DNA from: Bacteroidota bacterium
GTDB taxonomy: Bacteria; Bacteroidota; Bacteroidia; Chitinophagales; Chitinophagaceae
NCBI GenBank assembly: GCA_947452905.1
Contig: CANGEP010000001.1
Location: 496,001-560,000 of the forward strand
Direction of reading: 5' to 3'
Length of the DNA: 64,000 bases
Shown here: piece by piece, positions 53,539-60,953 of the stretch
Numbering within the stretch: the stretch's first letter is position 1
Layout of the letters: every line of letters starts with the position of its first letter
The notes under the pieces: model-generated
What the model saw: the letters and a program-made list of their open reading frames with translations, nothing else
Databases searched by the model: none
Told to the model about the DNA's origin: nothing
Made by a program: the position numbers and the translations under genes

Positions 53539-53805
53539 ATGGCACACAAGAAAGGAGAAGGTTCCGTAAAAAACGGCCGTGACTCACAAAGCAAACGTTT
53601 AGGTGTTAAGATTTATGGTGGTCAACCAGCATTATCAGGCAATATCCTAATTCGTCAAAGAGGTACTCAATACCACCCTGGCAAAAATGTGGGTGTTGGT
53701 TCTGACTTTACTTTATTCGCACTTCAAAACGGAGTAGTTGAATTTAAGAAAGGAAAAAACAACAAAACGACCGTTTCTGTTTTACCGGTTGAAGTGGTAG
53801 CTTAA
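53539..53805 (+). CDS. rpmA: 50S ribosomal protein L27
   Basis: The 88-residue protein begins [24 protein letters not shown] and contains [29 protein letters not shown], both diagnostic. Its N-terminus reaches the peptidyl-transferase centre. There is no extra N-terminal extension needing cleavage. It lies 52 bases after rplU. Confidence 0.97.
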   Translation: MAHKKGEGSVKNGRDSQSKRLGVKIYGGQPALSGNILIRQRGTQYHPGKNVGVGSDFTLFALQNGVVEFKKGKNNKTTVSVLPVEVVA

Positions 53806-53877
53806 AAAAAAGTTTTGTAGATATGAAAAAAGTTTTTACTTTTAATTCATATTTACTAACCATTAAATCTAAAAAAC

Positions 53878-54087
53878 ATGGCAACTGCAAAAAAAGCGGC
53901 TAAAAAAGCTGCTCCTAAAAAAGCTGCAAAGAAAGTCGTAAAGAAAGCTGCTAAGAAAGCTGCTCCTAAGAAAGCTGCTAAAAAAGCTGCTCCTAAAAAA
54001 GCTGCTAAGAAAGCTGCTCCTAAGAAAGCTGCTAAAAAAGCTGCTCCTAAGAAGAAAGCTGCTAAGAAAGCTGCTAAAAAGAAATAA
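53878..54087 (+). CDS. Lys/Ala-rich histone H1-like protein
   Basis: The 69 residues are almost only Ala, Lys, Pro and Val, with AAPKKAAKK-type units repeated in tandem after MATAKKAAKKAAPKK. This is the pattern of bacterial H1-like proteins (Hc1, AlgP-type tails, HupB tails), which bind DNA non-specifically. It is intrinsically disordered and highly basic. A terminator at 54111 follows, and a long A-rich leader precedes it, so it appears to be a separate gene from rpmA. The repeat copy number is likely to vary between strains. Confidence 0.75.
   Translation: MATAKKAAKKAAPKKAAKKVVKKAAKKAAPKKAAKKAAPKKAAKKAAPKKAAKKAAPKKKAAKKAAKKK
53887..54087 (+). repeat. In-frame tandem repeat in the H1-like gene
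   Basis: Imperfect repeats of about 27 bases of the type GCTAAGAAAGCTGCTCCTAA encode AAPKKAAKK. They differ mainly at synonymous third positions (AAA/AAG), the signature of slippage-prone coding repeats. Confidence 0.75.
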
Positions 54088-54110
54088 TTATCTTTTGATA
54101 ATTTCGAAAG

Positions 54111-54133
54111 TCCCTCCGATTCAATCGGGGGGA
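54111..54133 (+). terminator. Terminator after the H1-like gene
   Basis: TCCCTCCGA (54111-54119) pairs with TCGGGGGGA (54125-54133) with one G-T wobble; a T-run follows on the plus strand. It ends 20 bases before the polX-like start. Confidence 0.8.
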
Positions 54134-54152
54134 TTTTTTTTACCTTTACTTT

Positions 54153-55826
54153 ATGCATAATCACGAGATAGAAGCACAGTTTACCCTGCTCGCAAAACTG
54201 ATGGATATTCATGGTGAAAATCCATTTAAAATTAAGTCCTACAGCAACGCCGCTTTTGCCCTAGACAAATTAACAGAACCCATAGCAGATATGAGTTCTA
54301 GCCAAATTGCTTCTATTAGAGGAATTGGAGAGGCTATCGGAATCAAGATCCAAGAAATACTAGAAAAGGGAGAGTTAAGTTTACTCCGAGAATACATAAC
54401 TAAGACACCTCCTGGTATTTTAGATATGCTAAAAATTAAAGGGCTTGGACCTAAAAAAATAATCACTATTTGGAAAGAATTAGAGATAGAAAGTATTGGT
54501 GAATTATTGTATGCTTGCGAAGAAAACAGATTAATTAATTACAAAGGCTTTGGCGAAAAAACACAAAAAAATATTCAAGAATCACTCGAGTTTTTTTTAC
54601 AACATCAAGGATGTTATTTATATCAACAAGTTGAAAATTTAGTATTTGCTATTCAAAAAAATTTAGCCGAAAATTTCCCTAATGCACAGAATATTGTGTC
54701 TGGATTTTATGCTAGACAAATGGAAACAATCGAATTTTTGGACATTGTCACTACCCTCTCAAGTAAAGAATTAACCCCTTGGTTGTCCGAAAAATCGTTT
54801 AAAACAGAAAAAAAAGAAAACTATTTATCCACAATTGGGGATGACAATTTCGAAATAAGATGGCACTTAACCAACCAAGAACAAATAACTTGGACTCATT
54901 TTTGCTTAAGTTGTTCCCCTGAATTTTTAACAGCTTGGCAACAATTACCCGGGTTTACGGACAATATAAACTTTGCAAATGAACAAGAGTTATTTGAAAA
55001 AATGGGCGTTCATTTTATTCCATTAGCACAAAGAGAGTATCCTGATATTATTTTAAAGGCCCAGAAAAAAAATATACCAACCCCTATTCATGTAAATAAT
55101 ATTAAGGGCATTATTCACTCCCATAGCACATGGAGTGATGGAATGCATACCCTTGAACAAATGGCCACTGCTGCTAAAGATCAAGGCTATGAATATTTAA
55201 TTATTAGCGACCATAGTAAATCGGCTTTTTATGCAAATGGATTACAAATAGATCGCATACGGGCTCAACATAAAGAAATTGATGCACTGAATAAAAAATT
55301 AGCCCCCTTTGTGATTTTTAAAAGTATTGAATCTGATATCTTAAATGATGGGAGCTTGGATTACCCAGAGGATGTTTTAGCCAGCTTTGATATTGTCATT
55401 GCCTCCATTCATTCCAATCTTAAAATGAGCGAAGAAAAAGCAATGATGCGAATCATTGGCGCTATTACTAACCCTTACACAAGTATATTAGGACACCCCA
55501 CTGGTCGTTTACTATTAAGTCGTAAAGGATACCCCCTCGATTTTGATTTGGTTTTGGAAGCCTGTGCCGAGCACAATGTTGCCATTGAATTAAATGCACA
55601 CCCTCGTCGATTAGATATAGATTGGCGTTATATTCAGAAAGCAATTGACCAAGAGGTACTTGTTTCTATTAATCCAGACGCCCATGCTATAGAAGGATTT
55701 GAAGATTGTAAATATGGTGTATTGATTGCTCAAAAAGCAGGATTAACCGCTGCTCAAAACCTAAGTAGTTTTAGCTTGGCAGAAATGATTGAATTTGTAG
55801 AATATCAGCAATCCAAAAGACCTTAG
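54153..55826 (+). CDS. PolX-like protein: HhH + degraded polymerase core + intact PHP domain
   Basis: Residues 1-150 are the N-terminal region with helix-hairpin-helix motifs (IRGIGEAIGIKI; IKGLGPKKI; YKGFGEKTQ). The nucleotidyltransferase palm is degraded: where DNA polymerase X has GSxRR and DxD, this has GFYARQM (184-190) and EFLD (194-197), so one metal Asp and key binding residues are missing. The C-terminal PHP phosphoesterase is complete: HSHSTWSDG (322-330), SDH (352-354), Glu393, His420, GHP (447-449), NPDAH (507-511). Bacterial PolX proteins combine gap filling and 3'-5' exonuclease; this one probably keeps only nuclease activity. Its 557 residues are typical. Confidence 0.88.
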   Translation: MHNHEIEAQFTLLAKLMDIHGENPFKIKSYSNAAFALDKLTEPIADMSSSQIASIRGIGEAIGIKIQEILEKGELSLLREYITKTPPGILDMLKIKGLGPKKIITIWKELEIESIGELLYACEENRLINYKGFGEKTQKNIQESLEFFLQHQGCYLYQQVENLVFAIQKNLAENFPNAQNIVSGFYARQMETIEFLDIVTTLSSKELTPWLSEKSFKTEKKENYLSTIGDDNFEIRWHLTNQEQITWTHFCLSCSPEFLTAWQQLPGFTDNINFANEQELFEKMGVHFIPLAQREYPDIILKAQKKNIPTPIHVNNIKGIIHSHSTWSDGMHTLEQMATAAKDQGYEYLIISDHSKSAFYANGLQIDRIRAQHKEIDALNKKLAPFVIFKSIESDILNDGSLDYPEDVLASFDIVIASIHSNLKMSEEKAMMRIIGAITNPYTSILGHPTGRLLLSRKGYPLDFDLVLEACAEHNVAIELNAHPRRLDIDWRYIQKAIDQEVLVSINPDAHAIEGFEDCKYGVLIAQKAGLTAAQNLSSFSLAEMIEFVEYQQSKRP

Positions 55827-55844
55827 CATTTTTTTCGGACCACA

Positions 55845-57083
55845 TTAATGCTTTGACACATACACCAAATAATCACCTGCCAATAATTCAAATTGCATAT
55901 TCCCCGAGAATGGATAACTAAGCCCTGAAAATATTTGGGTAAATTTGCCAGTTAATTTTTCGTGGCTGATATTAACTTTTTGGTGCATACTACCTAAATT
56001 AAGCATTACCAAAACAGTATGTTCACTGTCATATCTCAGATAGGCCATCACCGAATCACTTTGAGTAGGTAAATTAAAAGTTTCCCCATGCATGATGGCA
56101 GGGGTACTTTTACGAAAATCAAATAAGGTTTTGTAAAAGCTATGTAAGGAGGGTTCCTGTGTCCAATCAATGGTGTCTTTATCAAAAAAGGCTAGTCTTT
56201 TCTGATTAGGCAATTCCTGCCCACTATACAATAAAGAGATTCCCTTCCAAGTATTAGCAAATACTGCCCAAGGCTTTGCCGCAGTTCCATATTTTTCATA
56301 TTCAGTTCCGTTCCAACTATTCTCATCATGATTACTAGTAAAAAATAATTTTCTAGCCCCCTGAGGATAATTTTGATAATCGTGCAACACATTATAAATA
56401 TCATGAATACTGGCTTCAGACTTTGCCATTTTTTCTGACACATGCATCCAATGCCAAGCATAGGTAGCTTCAAAAACCTCATGATATTCTCTTTGCTCAC
56501 ATTCAGCTAACCAAAATAAAGGGGCAATAGTTTCACATGTTTTTTTTGCTTCCTTCCAAAAATCCAAGGGCACTAAATGAGCCATGTCACATCTAAATCC
56601 ATCTATCGAAAAAGTACGTACCCAATATTGCATGGCGCCAATTAGGGCAGTTCTCATTTCTGAATGTTCAAAATTTAAATCCACTACATCCTCCCACCCA
56701 TTTCTTTCGGTAAACTCCCCTGCTTCATTTTGAGAAAACCAATGAGGATGTAGCTCCATCCATTCATGTTCACATCCTGTATGATTAGCTACCCAATCAA
56801 TAATTATTTTCATCCCTAAAGCATGAACTTGATTTACTAAACTTTCGAAATCTTTTTCGGTACCAAATTCAGGATTAATTTTTGTGTAACTACTACAAGC
56901 ATAATAAGATCCTAAACTTCCTTTTTTATCTTTTTGGCTAATGGGTGTAATGGGCATTAACCAAATAACATCTACCCCCATCTCTTTTAAACGAGGTAAA
57001 TGTTTTTGAAAAGCATTAAAAGTTCCCTCGCTTGTATATTGTCTTATATTAACCTCATAAATATTAGAAACCATTTTATTCAA
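55845..57083 (-). CDS. Cytosolic GH13 alpha-amylase-family glycosidase
   Basis: The 412-residue protein starts NIYEVNIRQYT without a signal, so it is cytosolic. Conserved GH13 regions are IIIDWVANH, GFRCDMAH (nucleophile Asp166), LFWLAECE (Glu194) and FFTSNHDENSW (Asp253). It resembles the secreted GH13 at 42364 along its whole length, suggesting duplication and relocation. It likely trims maltodextrins inside the cell. It diverges from the APC permease gene with only 22 bases between starts; if MVSNIYEV is the start, the gap is 31. Confidence 0.9.
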   Translation of the reverse strand: MNKMVSNIYEVNIRQYTSEGTFNAFQKHLPRLKEMGVDVIWLMPITPISQKDKKGSLGSYYACSSYTKINPEFGTEKDFESLVNQVHALGMKIIIDWVANHTGCEHEWMELHPHWFSQNEAGEFTERNGWEDVVDLNFEHSEMRTALIGAMQYWVRTFSIDGFRCDMAHLVPLDFWKEAKKTCETIAPLFWLAECEQREYHEVFEATYAWHWMHVSEKMAKSEASIHDIYNVLHDYQNYPQGARKLFFTSNHDENSWNGTEYEKYGTAAKPWAVFANTWKGISLLYSGQELPNQKRLAFFDKDTIDWTQEPSLHSFYKTLFDFRKSTPAIMHGETFNLPTQSDSVMAYLRYDSEHTVLVMLNLGSMHQKVNISHEKLTGKFTQIFSGLSYPFSGNMQFELLAGDYLVYVSKH

Positions 57084-57105
57084 TTTTTATTATCTTGTTA
57101 GCACT

Positions 57106-58449
57106 ATGAGTACAGATAAACCCCATTTAGAGCGCAAATTAAGTCTTTTACATGCAACCTCCATCAACATGATTGATATGGTAGGTATTGGCCCTTTTGT
57201 AGTATTAAGTGTGGTAGCTCAAATTATGGCTGGCCCCTATTTTTTATATGCTTGGATTGCAGGCGCTGTTTTATCCTATGTGGATGCCATGGTCTGGAGT
57301 CAATTAGGAGCTGCTTTACCCATGGCTGGTGGAAGCTTTCATTTTTTAAAAGAAGGCTATGGAAAAAAATGGGGATCCTTAATGAGCTTTTTATTTGTTT
57401 GGCAAACAATGATTCAAGCACCACTTGTTATTGCCTCTGCTGCTATTGGATTTTCTCAATATGCGAATTACTTTTTTCATTTAAACTTTTGGCAAGAAAA
57501 AGCAGTGAGTGGCTCAGTTGTTATTTTAGTAATTGCCCTACTGTATCGTAAGATTGAATCCATCGGAAAAATTTCTGTTTTTTTATGGATGGGTGTAATG
57601 GGCACCATGCTATGGATAATCATAGGGGGTATTGCCCATGGACAATTTTTGGAGCCCATCAAACATATCAATGATGGCTTTACGCTTCAACATGGTTTTG
57701 TTGCAGCATTAGGATTTGCAAGTGTAAAAACAGTTTATAGTTATCTTGGTTATTATAATGTTTGCCATTTAGGAGGTGAAATAAAAAATCCGAGCAAGAA
57801 TATTCCAAGAAGCATGTTTATCTCTATCACAGGTATTGCCATTTTATATTTAGCCATGAATATTAGCGTAGCTAGTGTACTTCCCTTTCAAACCATTATA
57901 GATAGTAAATTTGTAGTTAGCGATTATATAAAAGCTTTATTTGGACCAACAGCAGGCGCTATTGTTACAGTATTAATTTTATTGGTGGCATTTGCTTCTT
58001 TATTTGCAGCTACCTTAGGTTATAGTAGAATACCTTATGCGGCGGCTAGCAATAAATCATTTTTTAGCTATTTTAGCACCCTTCATCCAAAACTTCATTT
58101 CCCTCATCGCTCCTTATTGGTATTAGGAAGTATTGCTTTTGTATTTAGTTTATTATTTCGCTTAAAAGAAGTAATTGATGGTATTTTAGCCATGCGAATA
58201 TTAATACAATTTATTGGTCAAGCCATTGGTTTACTATTACTGGTAAAAAGAAAAGGCAAATCTTTTTTCCCTTGGAAGATGCCATTGTATCCTATCCCCT
58301 TATTTATAGCCATACTCATTTGGGGCGCTATCTTTTTTTCAACAGGTACTAAGATGATGCTCAGTGGACTTGCCGTGATAAGCCTGGGTTTAATCGCCTA
58401 CTTTGTTGCCAAAAAAATGAAATGGATTGATACTGAAACTGCCGAATAG
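57106..58449 (+). CDS. APC-family amino acid permease
   Basis: The 447-residue protein has about 12 membrane segments and the APC core: ATSINMIDMVGIGPFVVLSVVAQ (re-entrant helix 1), PMAGGSFHFLKEGYGKKWG, VKTVYSYLGYYNVCHLGGEIKNPSKNIPRSM and SRIPYAAASNKSFFSYF. It imports amino acids or exchanges them for related molecules; the substrate cannot be inferred. It is a single gene. The 46-residue membrane protein ends right after it on the opposite strand. Confidence 0.9.
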   Translation: MSTDKPHLERKLSLLHATSINMIDMVGIGPFVVLSVVAQIMAGPYFLYAWIAGAVLSYVDAMVWSQLGAALPMAGGSFHFLKEGYGKKWGSLMSFLFVWQTMIQAPLVIASAAIGFSQYANYFFHLNFWQEKAVSGSVVILVIALLYRKIESIGKISVFLWMGVMGTMLWIIIGGIAHGQFLEPIKHINDGFTLQHGFVAALGFASVKTVYSYLGYYNVCHLGGEIKNPSKNIPRSMFISITGIAILYLAMNISVASVLPFQTIIDSKFVVSDYIKALFGPTAGAIVTVLILLVAFASLFAATLGYSRIPYAAASNKSFFSYFSTLHPKLHFPHRSLLVLGSIAFVFSLLFRLKEVIDGILAMRILIQFIGQAIGLLLLVKRKGKSFFPWKMPLYPIPLFIAILIWGAIFFSTGTKMMLSGLAVISLGLIAYFVAKKMKWIDTETAE

Positions 58450-58450
58450 T

Positions 58451-58591
58451 TTATTTACTCTTGGTACCAATGGTACTAATGAGTAATCCAATTATAAGCC
58501 CTAAAATAATTCCTACTTTAACGTTTTTAATAAGCCAACCAAGGCCTATGCCAATAACAAGTAAAGTAAATATACTCATGTTTCTTCTCAT
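58451..58591 (-). CDS. 46-residue glycine-rich membrane protein
   Basis: The frame reads MRRNMSIFTLLVIGIGLGWL then KNVKVGIILGLIIGLLIST ending GTKSK. Two short hydrophobic segments joined by KNVKV form a hairpin with GxxxG spacing. It begins 2 bases after the PIG-L stop, which supports co-translation; MSIF at codon 5 is an alternative start. It ends one base from the convergent permease stop. No family is recognised. Confidence 0.65.
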   Translation of the reverse strand: MRRNMSIFTLLVIGIGLGWLIKNVKVGIILGLIIGLLISTIGTKSK

Positions 58592-58593
58592 GA

Positions 58594-60939
58594 TTAATGC
58601 TTAGGGAGTGAAATTAAATTAGCCAATAATTTATAGGCCCCAGGGTTACCTGATGGTAGTTGTCTAAATAAAACTAAACTTACATACACTATATTACCTT
58701 TGCCAAAAGGAGCAATTAATAAACTACCATTGCTTGGATTTTCCCCTTTGTCATTCATGGTTATAGGAGCTTCAAAATGACTATCAAAATTATCGGATTG
58801 GTAAGTGCTTCTCTCTTGTACCCAATTGTCAAAATCTTGTGTCGTAATTTTATTAGGACTATTTAAAACCACATGTGTTGGCAGCGTAAAATCAACAGGC
58901 ACGTTTTCTTGTGTTACACGCTTAGAGGCATTTACTGAAAATTTATAGGGCCCTACTTTAACAGGTTTAATACCTACCGTATTGCTTTTTAAATATTGTA
59001 CTATTAAATTCCCGCCTTGTGCTATATACGCGTTTAAAATATCATTTTTATCAGATAAATAGTCATACATATTATAGGCACGTATGCCTACTACAATGGC
59101 ATCAAAATTTTTAAGTTGGTCCAAGTGTAAATCGGTCTCTTTTAAATAGGTAACATGCGCTCCTAACTCCATAAGCGCTTCGGGTAACTTATCTCCAGCG
59201 CCATCTATGTAGCCAATATTGAGTGCTTTATTTTGTACCTCTACAGCCACTATTTTTGTGCTAGCAGTGGGAAAATAAGTAATCGTTGGTATATGATCAT
59301 ACGCAATAGATTTTGTGTACACTGCATTAGAGGGAGTAGGCAATTTTGCATTTGCACTATTAACTAAAAAATCGAACTGTTTATTTACTCCAGCGTGCTC
59401 AATACTTTGATAAGTAACACTAATAGGCTTGCTCTCTTTTAAAAGGCTTACTTCCTTTTCGTATTTGATTTCAGTTTTTGGAACAACTGCTACTGGCTGA
59501 TACACATCTCCCTTGGTAGGGTCTGTATACTTATATTGAACAGGAAACTTAAAATTAAAAACTTGTTTTTCAATCTCCATACTTGCTGTTCCTTCAAAAC
59601 TTGGCGCATTTTCGGATTGTCCAATAAGGGTTTGATCCTTTACTACAAACATGCCTTCTGTTTTTGGATTCACCAACCAATAGGGTTGTGATAGTTTCAT
59701 ATCGTTGGGTACACTATGCTTATATTCGAACTGAGTATTTTGATTGTTGGTTAAAGCTATATTAATAACCGTGTCTTTACCTGGCAAATTCACAGCTAAT
59801 AATACGGAAGAAGCATTTGATCTTTGATTGATTAAAAATTGAATGGGTAAAACTTCGCCTGGAACCACTTGTTGCTGTTGTGTAGTGGCTTCGATAAAAA
59901 TACCAGCACAAGATTTAATGATATCTTCTATTTGAGCAAGTTTATACGTTTTCCATGTTGAACTTTTTAACGCATTCACGTGACTATACAATTTCACTAA
60001 AGCAGCAACTGATGCTGCAGGATTATCAATTATATAGCTCGCTAAAATTTTATCAATTTCTGTTTCAATAGCGGGCGCTTGTAAACGTGCCCAACTGATA
60101 TTCACCCCTTCCATTATATCATTTTTGGCAACTTCTCCCCCTGTAAGTTCAAAGTACTCAAAGGAAGCACCTCTACGACGAGGTCGTCCTTCTCCTTGGC
60201 TCTTATGCATGGTTCTCGCCTCAGCTCCAATTTCGCCATAACTTTTGCCGAGTATTGCGTTGTATGCGCCCACTTCCAATTTTAATTGATTTTCACTTGT
60301 GGTATTAACAGCTCCAAAATTAAAAGTGTTCCATAATATTCTTTTTGCCTGCCATACAGTAACGCCATATTTAAATTGTTCTGGAAATTTTGTAGGGTCT
60401 GCTGCTGCTATAAATGCTTCATTGGCAATTATGGCAGAGGCTGAATGATGTCCATGACCTGCACGTGCATCTCTTGGAAATCTAGTAATAATAATATCTG
60501 GCTGAAACTTTCTTATTACCCATACCGCATCACTTAAAACTTTTTCATGATCCCAAATTTGCAAAGCTTCCTCCGAAGATTTACTAAAGCCAAACTCATA
60601 GGCAGTCGAAAAATATTGTTCGGCACCATCTATGCGACGCGCGGCTAATAATTCTTGAGAACGAATCATACCCAGTTCAATGCCTTGCTCCTTACCAATT
60701 AAATTTTGTCCCCCATCGCCTCTTGTTAAACTAAGGTAAGCAGTTCTTAAATTTCTTTCTTTGGTTAGATAAGGTAAAAAACTATTGTTTTCGTCGTCAG
60801 GATGTGCTGCAAAATAAAGTACCGACCCCACCGTTTTAAGCCCTTTAATTTGTGCAACAATATCGGCACTTGTTTTTTGTGCTTGAGAAACAAAACAAAA
60901 AATGAGTGCCCCTAAAACAAAAACTAGTTTAGTACGCAT
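58594..60939 (-). CDS. Secreted PIG-L-family deacetylase with GATase-like C-terminus
   Basis: A signal peptide (about 1-20) precedes an LmbE/PIG-L deacetylase domain with AAHPDDE (44-50), TRGDGGQNLIG and GHGHHSAS, giving the zinc ligands His, Asp and His. These enzymes deacetylate N-acetylglucosamine-type substrates. The middle part is beta-rich, and the C-terminal region (about 570-780) with LNIGYIDGAGDKLPEALMELGAHV and FDAIVVGIRAY resembles a glutamine-amidotransferase fold. At 781 residues it is far longer than simple LmbE. It starts 14 bases after the M14 stop, so both are probably co-transcribed. Confidence 0.85.
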   Translation of the reverse strand: MRTKLVFVLGALIFCFVSQAQKTSADIVAQIKGLKTVGSVLYFAAHPDDENNSFLPYLTKERNLRTAYLSLTRGDGGQNLIGKEQGIELGMIRSQELLAARRIDGAEQYFSTAYEFGFSKSSEEALQIWDHEKVLSDAVWVIRKFQPDIIITRFPRDARAGHGHHSASAIIANEAFIAAADPTKFPEQFKYGVTVWQAKRILWNTFNFGAVNTTSENQLKLEVGAYNAILGKSYGEIGAEARTMHKSQGEGRPRRRGASFEYFELTGGEVAKNDIMEGVNISWARLQAPAIETEIDKILASYIIDNPAASVAALVKLYSHVNALKSSTWKTYKLAQIEDIIKSCAGIFIEATTQQQQVVPGEVLPIQFLINQRSNASSVLLAVNLPGKDTVINIALTNNQNTQFEYKHSVPNDMKLSQPYWLVNPKTEGMFVVKDQTLIGQSENAPSFEGTASMEIEKQVFNFKFPVQYKYTDPTKGDVYQPVAVVPKTEIKYEKEVSLLKESKPISVTYQSIEHAGVNKQFDFLVNSANAKLPTPSNAVYTKSIAYDHIPTITYFPTASTKIVAVEVQNKALNIGYIDGAGDKLPEALMELGAHVTYLKETDLHLDQLKNFDAIVVGIRAYNMYDYLSDKNDILNAYIAQGGNLIVQYLKSNTVGIKPVKVGPYKFSVNASKRVTQENVPVDFTLPTHVVLNSPNKITTQDFDNWVQERSTYQSDNFDSHFEAPITMNDKGENPSNGSLLIAPFGKGNIVYVSLVLFRQLPSGNPGAYKLLANLISLPKH

Positions 60940-60953
60940 AGTTAATTATTAAA

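Noticed and set aside
53878..54087. CRISPR-like repeats
   Set aside because: Repeats are contiguous, in frame and coding; no spacers or cas genes are present.
53856..54212. Minus-strand frame of 118 residues with repeated Ala/Phe/Leu units
   Set aside because: It is the antisense of the Lys/Ala repeats; the hydrophobic repeat is a by-product of the plus-strand codons.
55830..55855. AGCATT/AATGCT inverted repeat as terminator of polX
   Set aside because: Arms are short and the loop long; no T-run on the proper side.
57252..57551. 99-residue plus-strand frame inside the permease gene
   Set aside because: Shadow frame; Cys- and Trp-rich with no family pattern.
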